Part shown: positions 6,428 through 9,656 of the stretch, piece after piece
Layout: each line of letters starts with the position of its first letter
Position numbering within the stretch: position 1 is the first letter of the stretch
Assembly: GCA_903922535.1 (NCBI GenBank)
Contig: CAIXUF010000342.1
Coordinates: forward strand, 1-9,656
DNA length: 9,656 bases
From: Candidatus Hydrogenedentota bacterium
GTDB lineage: Bacteria; Hydrogenedentota; Hydrogenedentia; Hydrogenedentiales; CAITNO01
Reading direction: 5' to 3'
Notes under the pieces: model-generated
What the model saw: only the letters and a program-made list of their open reading frames with translations
Told to the model about the DNA's origin: nothing
Database searches by the model: none
Made by a program: the position numbers and the translations under genes

Positions 6428-7558
6428 ATGACATCTCGTGAACGGGTGCTGAGCGCGCTGGCAAGAGCCGGCTATGATCGCATTCCAGTCAAGCACGAGG
6501 GGACGCCGGAAGTGAACCAGGCGCTGATGGAGCATTTCTCCCTGGCATCGGAGGAACAGTTGCTGCTGGTGCTGGGGGACGACTTCCGCTATGTGCAGCC
6601 CGTGTATTGCGGACCGGAATTGAAGACCTGGTCCGATGGCAGCATCGAGGGTTTCTGGGGCGAGCGGTATGGGCGAAAGGCCTATGAAGGCGGTTCCTAC
6701 ATGGAACCGGTCTATCTGCCGTACGCGGGGATTATGCGCGCGGAGGATCTCGACCGAAGCCGCTTTCCACAGGTCTCCTGGTTCGACTTTTCCACCATTC
6801 GCAGCCAGTGCGAAGCACTGGGCGGACAGTACGCCGTCTGCATCGGGTCCGCCGGCGACATGGATTTCATCAACACCATCGGCCGCATGCGCGGCATTGA
6901 ACAGGTGCTGGAGGACCTCCTGACGGAGAACGAGGCCTTCATGGAGATCATGGAGACCCGGTTCCGTTTCTACTACGGGCTGCACGAGGCCACCCTTGAT
7001 GCGGCCGGCGGCATGGTTGACATCCTTCATGTCGGCGAGGATCTTGGCTGCCAGCAGGGCCCCACCATCAGCCTCGACATGTTCGACCGTCTCTTCGCGC
7101 CCAAGTACGAGGCGATATTCAGGCTTGCGCACCGCCACGGCGCGAAAACCATGATGCACATGTGCGGCACGGTTTCCATGTTTCTGCCCCGCCTCATCGA
7201 ACTGGGCCTCGACATCCAGGACGTCGTACAGCCAACCACGCCCGAAATGGACATTGCCTGCCTGCAACGCCAATTTGGTGATCGGTTGGCGTTTTGCGGC
7301 AGCATGTGCGTCCAGAGCCTGTTGCCCTTCGGCACGTCCGCCGACATCGCGCGCGAGGTGTGCCGCCGACTCGACCTCTTCCCGCAGGGCGGTCTGTTCC
7401 TGGGCCCCACCCACGCCATACAGGTGGGCACCCCCATTGAGAACATTCTCGCCATGTACCGAACGGCGGGCAGCCTCATGGACCCCGTTGAACCTTGGGT
7501 GCGTGATGTGGGAGGGGCTGGCGGTGAAGCCGAATTCAACCGGTTCAAACTTTTCTGA
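6428..7558 (+). CDS. Uroporphyrinogen decarboxylase (UroD)-family protein, methyltransferase-like
   Basis: A 376-residue TIM-barrel protein of the UroD superfamily (PF01208). It is probably not a haem enzyme but one of the cobalamin-linked methyltransferase-like members (MtaA/CmuA side), which expand in planctomycete-type genomes. Visible landmarks: SRERVLSAL at the N-terminus, HVGEDLGCQQGPTISLDMF (201-219), the metal-binding-type HMCG (His244, Cys246) after 'HRHGAK', FCGSMCVQ (289-296), and GPTHAIQVGTPIENILAMY (326-344). MtaA-type enzymes use His-x-Cys plus a later Cys as zinc ligands; at the position where I expect the later Cys there is Gly/Leu (about 323-326), so the third ligand is uncertain. 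AGGAG (6414-6418) lies 9 bases before the ATG. No partner corrinoid protein gene is adjacent, so the substrate cannot be read from context. Confidence 0.92.
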   Translation: MTSRERVLSALARAGYDRIPVKHEGTPEVNQALMEHFSLASEEQLLLVLGDDFRYVQPVYCGPELKTWSDGSIEGFWGERYGRKAYEGGSYMEPVYLPYAGIMRAEDLDRSRFPQVSWFDFSTIRSQCEALGGQYAVCIGSAGDMDFINTIGRMRGIEQVLEDLLTENEAFMEIMETRFRFYYGLHEATLDAAGGMVDILHVGEDLGCQQGPTISLDMFDRLFAPKYEAIFRLAHRHGAKTMMHMCGTVSMFLPRLIELGLDIQDVVQPTTPEMDIACLQRQFGDRLAFCGSMCVQSLLPFGTSADIAREVCRRLDLFPQGGLFLGPTHAIQVGTPIENILAMYRTAGSLMDPVEPWVRDVGGAGGEAEFNRFKLF

Positions 7559-7882
7559 TCCGCACAAAGGACCGGTCCAGAACCCCGATCCCCCAATGCT
7601 GCCGCGTCCGGCCGTCAAAGTTTGTTCGTGTGCTGGGGTCAAGACACCGTTGCTGGCCGGACTGGGCGGGCACGGCGGGTGGTGCGCCCCGGCATAGGTG
7701 AGCCTGGCGCCCCCTTGAACGCTGCGATGATTCCCGGCCACACTTGAAAACGTGCTCTCTTTCGGGCGAATGTATTTGGGGACCGCCAGTGCCGGTCCAT
7801 AACGCTTTAAGATCACAGTCTGGCACCACAAGTTGGATGGGGTCATGCCGGGGTGACATGCAAAGGCGAGGAGCGGGTGATC
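7559..7882. other. GC-rich intergenic leader with inverted repeats
   Basis: This 324-base gap between the UroD-family and ORF6N genes has no recognisable coding sequence in any frame. It contains a 10-bp palindrome GGACCGGTCC (7569-7578) and, about 210 bases later, the same arms opened by a 7-base loop (GGACCG 7780-7785, CGGTCC 7793-7798). It also contains the partial operator-like sequence at 7806-7822, listed separately. No convincing promoter was found; the best -35-like sequence, TTGAAA at 7744, has no good -10. Confidence 0.4.
7806..7822 (+). promoter_or_regulatory. Partial copy of the ORF6N-gene palindrome in its leader
   Basis: TTTAAGATCACAGTCTG matches 16 of 17 bases of the left arm, centre and first bases of the right arm of the palindrome at 8086-8112, in the same orientation and exactly 280 bases upstream. 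It lies 60 bases before the preferred ATG. The right arm is not completed here. A role as an operator is inference. Confidence 0.4.
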
Positions 7883-8413
7883 ATGACAGAATCAAATTCA
7901 GTCGTGCCTGTCGAACGGATTGAGCGGCACATCCTTTTGATTCGTGACCACAAGGTCATGTTGGACAGGGACTTGGCCGAACTCTATGGGGTTGGGGTGA
8001 AAGTCCTGAACCAAGCCGTGAAACGCAATATCGCGCGCTTCCCGGAGGACTTTATGTTCCAATTGACAGCCGAGGAGGAGGAGCGTTTAAGGTCACAGTC
8101 TGTGACCTTAAAGACTGGGCGCGGACAGCATCGGAAATATCCGCCCTACGCCTTCACGGAACAGGGGGTGGCCATGCTTTCCAGTGTCCTGAACAGCCCG
8201 CGCGCCGTTCAGGTCAACATAGAGATCATGCGCGCCTTCGTGCTGCTCCGCCAAATGCTCGCATCAAACGAGGGTCTTGCCCGAAAACTGGCCGCGCTGG
8301 AAAAGAAATACGACGCGCAGTTCAAGATCGTGTTCGATGCCATCCGCCAGCTCATGGCGCCGCAACAGCCCCCCAAACGGCGGCAGATCGGATTCAACCG
8401 CAATGACCCCTGA
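7883..8413 (+). CDS. ORF6N-domain DNA-binding protein (KilA-N/antirepressor-like)
   Basis: A 176-residue protein, normal length for the ORF6N family (PF10543), which is found in phages and scattered through bacterial chromosomes and is predicted to bind DNA. The domain spans about residues 8-100: [26 protein letters not shown], then [20 protein letters not shown], and the hallmark [17 protein letters not shown]. Residues 108-160 form a long helix, probably a coiled coil for oligomerisation, and the tail is basic (PPKRRQ). A GTG start at 7853 is possible, but ATG 7883 is preferred: AGGAG (7869-7873) lies 9 bases upstream and the usual N-terminus begins there. The codons for LRSQSVTLK (69-77) contain a perfect DNA palindrome, described separately. 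It stands alone, without other phage genes, as is common for this family, so its job here is unknown. Confidence 0.93.
   Translation: MTESNSVVPVERIERHILLIRDHKVMLDRDLAELYGVGVKVLNQAVKRNIARFPEDFMFQLTAEEEERLRSQSVTLKTGRGQHRKYPPYAFTEQGVAMLSSVLNSPRAVQVNIEIMRAFVLLRQMLASNEGLARKLAALEKKYDAQFKIVFDAIRQLMAPQQPPKRRQIGFNRNDP
8086..8112. repeat. Perfect 27-bp palindrome inside the ORF6N coding sequence
   Basis: Left arm TTTAAGGTCACAG (8086-8098), centre T (8099), right arm CTGTGACCTTAAA (8100-8112): 13 of 13 pairs. It encodes the variable segment LRSQSVTLK between the two conserved halves of the ORF6N domain. Its form (dyad, GTCACAG/CTGTGAC core) is that of a protein-binding operator; it could also form an mRNA hairpin with a 1-base centre. 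Confidence 0.85.
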
Positions 8414-8580
8414 CCGCGTCAAACAGCACGCTGCAAAGGCACCGCCGGCCTCAGGTTGTCCGTGATGCCGCTGCTTCTCTCGTTCGGCGCGGTTGGGGAA
8501 TTCGCCCCGTGGTCCGTTCGGGTGGTCCGCACAGGGGAAACTCGAGGGAATCCAAGGCCAGGTTCAAGGGCATATCCGAC

Positions 8581-8609
8581 TTGAATGAGTGTCTGGTTCG
8601 GAGGATGAT
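8581..8609 (+). promoter_or_regulatory. Weak candidate promoter of the DUF4838 gene
   Basis: TTGAAT (8581-8586) and GATGAT (8604-8609) are 17 bases apart, each 4 of 6 to consensus, and lie 40 bases before the ATG. Spacing is good but the hexamers are poor. Confidence 0.25.
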
Positions 8610-8649
8610 GACGACCGGATGACACAGGAACTGAATGGTGGAGGTTTCT

Positions 8650-9656
8650 ATGACATTCTCGAACATGACATTGTTGCGCGGGTCCATGCTGGCCTTATTC
8701 ATTCTCGTGCTGCCGTCCGGCGGCTTTGCCGCCGGTTCTGACGCGTCGTCCGCCTGCCTGGTCAAGGATGGCGCAAGCCCCTGCCAAATCGTGTTGGAAC
8801 CCTCCGCCAGCCCCTCCGAAAAGCATGCCGCCGCGGAACTCAGGACCTTCTTCAAGGCCTGCACAGGCATTGATCTTCCCGTGGCGGACGCAGACGCGCC
8901 GGTGAACGCGCCGATGATCGTTCTGGGCTGCGGCCCCGTGGCCAGGAAGCTCGGAGTTGATCCTCCCTCTACCCTGCTGGGCGAACAGGGCTGCGTGCTG
9001 CGCACGGTTCCGCCCCATATTGTCATCGCCGGCACTGCGGCGGCCGGCACGCTCTACGGCGTCTACACTTTCCTCGAAGAGCAGCTCGGCGTCCGGTGGT
9101 ATGCGCCCGAAGCCACAAGAACGCCCGCGATCAAGGATCTCCCCCTGCCCAACCTGGACAAAACGCTCCGCCCGGCATTTCTCTGGCGTCACACCAGCTA
9201 CAAATGGCCGGGCGGCGATGCCGATTTTCGCGCGCGGCAGCGCGACAATGACGGCACAGGCGGCCCCGACAATCCCCAGGGCACGCAGTACTGCTTTGAC
9301 GGCACATGCCACACCTATTTCAATTTCATCGACCCCGAGGAATTCTTCGACGCGCATCCCGAGTACTTTTCCGAAATCGACGGGGTGCGCCGCAAATCAG
9401 AAACCCAGCTTTGCCTGACCAATCCGGATGTCCTTGAGATTGTCACGCGGCGCATGCTCGAACACATGGCGAAGGATCCGCGATCACGCCAGCACAATTT
9501 CTCCATCATGGATTGGTACAACGGGTGCCAATGCGCCCGCTGCCGCGCGATCAACGACCAATACGGCACTTCGGGCGGCACGCAGTACTGGTTCATCAAT
9601 CAACTCGCCGAACGCACCGCCAAGGTATACCCGGACAAACTGATCAGCACCCTGGC
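8650..9656 (+). CDS. Exported DUF4838 glycoside-hydrolase-like protein, 3' end outside the window
   Basis: The frame starting at ATG 8650 stays open to the right edge (335 complete codons); GGTGGAGG (8637-8644) is 5 bases upstream. The N-terminus is a signal peptide (MTFSNMTLLRGSMLALFILV, cleavage probably after GGFAA). Residues of about 45-150 form an N-terminal domain like that of alpha-glucuronidases and GH20 enzymes (KHAAAELRTFFKACTGIDLPV; TLYGVYTFLEEQLGVRWYAP), followed by the linker LRPAFLWRHTSYKWPGG. The DUF4838 domain (PF16126) begins near FFDAHPEYFSEIDGVRR and contains QLCLTNPDVLEIVTRRMLEH, the Cys cluster DWYNGCQCARCRAINDQYG and QYWFINQLAERTAKVYPDK. The family is predicted to act on polysaccharides in the periplasm or outside the cell; its activity is not established. 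The C-terminal half of the barrel and any carbohydrate-binding modules lie beyond the window. Confidence 0.9.
   Translation, partial: MTFSNMTLLRGSMLALFILVLPSGGFAAGSDASSACLVKDGASPCQIVLEPSASPSEKHAAAELRTFFKACTGIDLPVADADAPVNAPMIVLGCGPVARKLGVDPPSTLLGEQGCVLRTVPPHIVIAGTAAAGTLYGVYTFLEEQLGVRWYAPEATRTPAIKDLPLPNLDKTLRPAFLWRHTSYKWPGGDADFRARQRDNDGTGGPDNPQGTQYCFDGTCHTYFNFIDPEEFFDAHPEYFSEIDGVRRKSETQLCLTNPDVLEIVTRRMLEHMAKDPRSRQHNFSIMDWYNGCQCARCRAINDQYGTSGGTQYWFINQLAERTAKVYPDKLISTL

Noticed and set aside
6227..7846. 539-codon open frame on the minus strand
   Set aside because: It lies antisense to the clear UroD-family gene and runs through intergenic DNA on both sides; its protein has no recognisable family and mirrors the codon pattern of the plus-strand gene.
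8509..8529. Two direct copies of GTGGTCCG separated by 5 bases
   Set aside because: Too short and in GC-rich DNA; no further copies or flanking structure to suggest an iteron or operator array.
8695..9357. 220-codon minus-strand frame at the right side
   Set aside because: Antisense shadow of the DUF4838 gene, whose plus-strand frame is open to the edge and has family motifs throughout.

Overview
The window looks like chromosomal DNA from a Gram-negative, GC-rich, saprophytic bacterium. The gene content resembles the Planctomycetes / Lentisphaerae / Hydrogenedentota group: an exported serine dipeptidyl-peptidase (S46), an outer-membrane-type lipoprotein, a Tat-signal sialidase-like protein, DUF2804, a UroD-family methyltransferase-like protein and a DUF4838 glycoside-hydrolase-like protein. 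This placement is inferred from families recognised by eye; no search was run. No rRNA, tRNA, CRISPR array or complete insertion sequence was seen.

Layout. (1) 1-1048, plus strand: the end of one probable lipoprotein gene and a second lipoprotein gene, overlapping by ATGA and resembling each other in their C-terminal halves. (2) 1049-1517: a gene-poor gap with one weak 56-codon minus-strand ORF. (3) 1518-3698, minus strand: an S46 dipeptidyl-peptidase with a visible catalytic triad, a DPP7-type specificity residue and a good sigma-70-like promoter. (4) 3960-4469, plus strand: a four-helix membrane protein of unknown function, divergent from the peptidase. (5) 4543-5157: a decayed sialidase-like gene (internal deletion, frame changes, lost C-terminus), followed by an intact DUF2804 gene (5210-6226) and a terminator-like hairpin. 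(6) 6428-7558: a UroD-family protein with its own promoter. (7) 7883-8413: a small ORF6N-domain (phage KilA-N/antirepressor-like) gene. (8) 8650 to the right edge: the first 335 residues of an exported DUF4838 protein.

The genes do not form one pathway. The theme is scavenging: periplasmic peptide trimming (S46), and glycan-related functions (sialidase remnant, DUF4838). The UroD-like and DUF2804 genes sit in separate transcription units.

The most unusual signal is a perfect 27-bp palindrome inside the ORF6N coding sequence (13-bp arms, 1-bp centre). A 16/17-identical partial copy lies exactly 280 bp upstream, in the leader of the same gene. Together they suggest an operator pair for autoregulation, or a copied recognition site.
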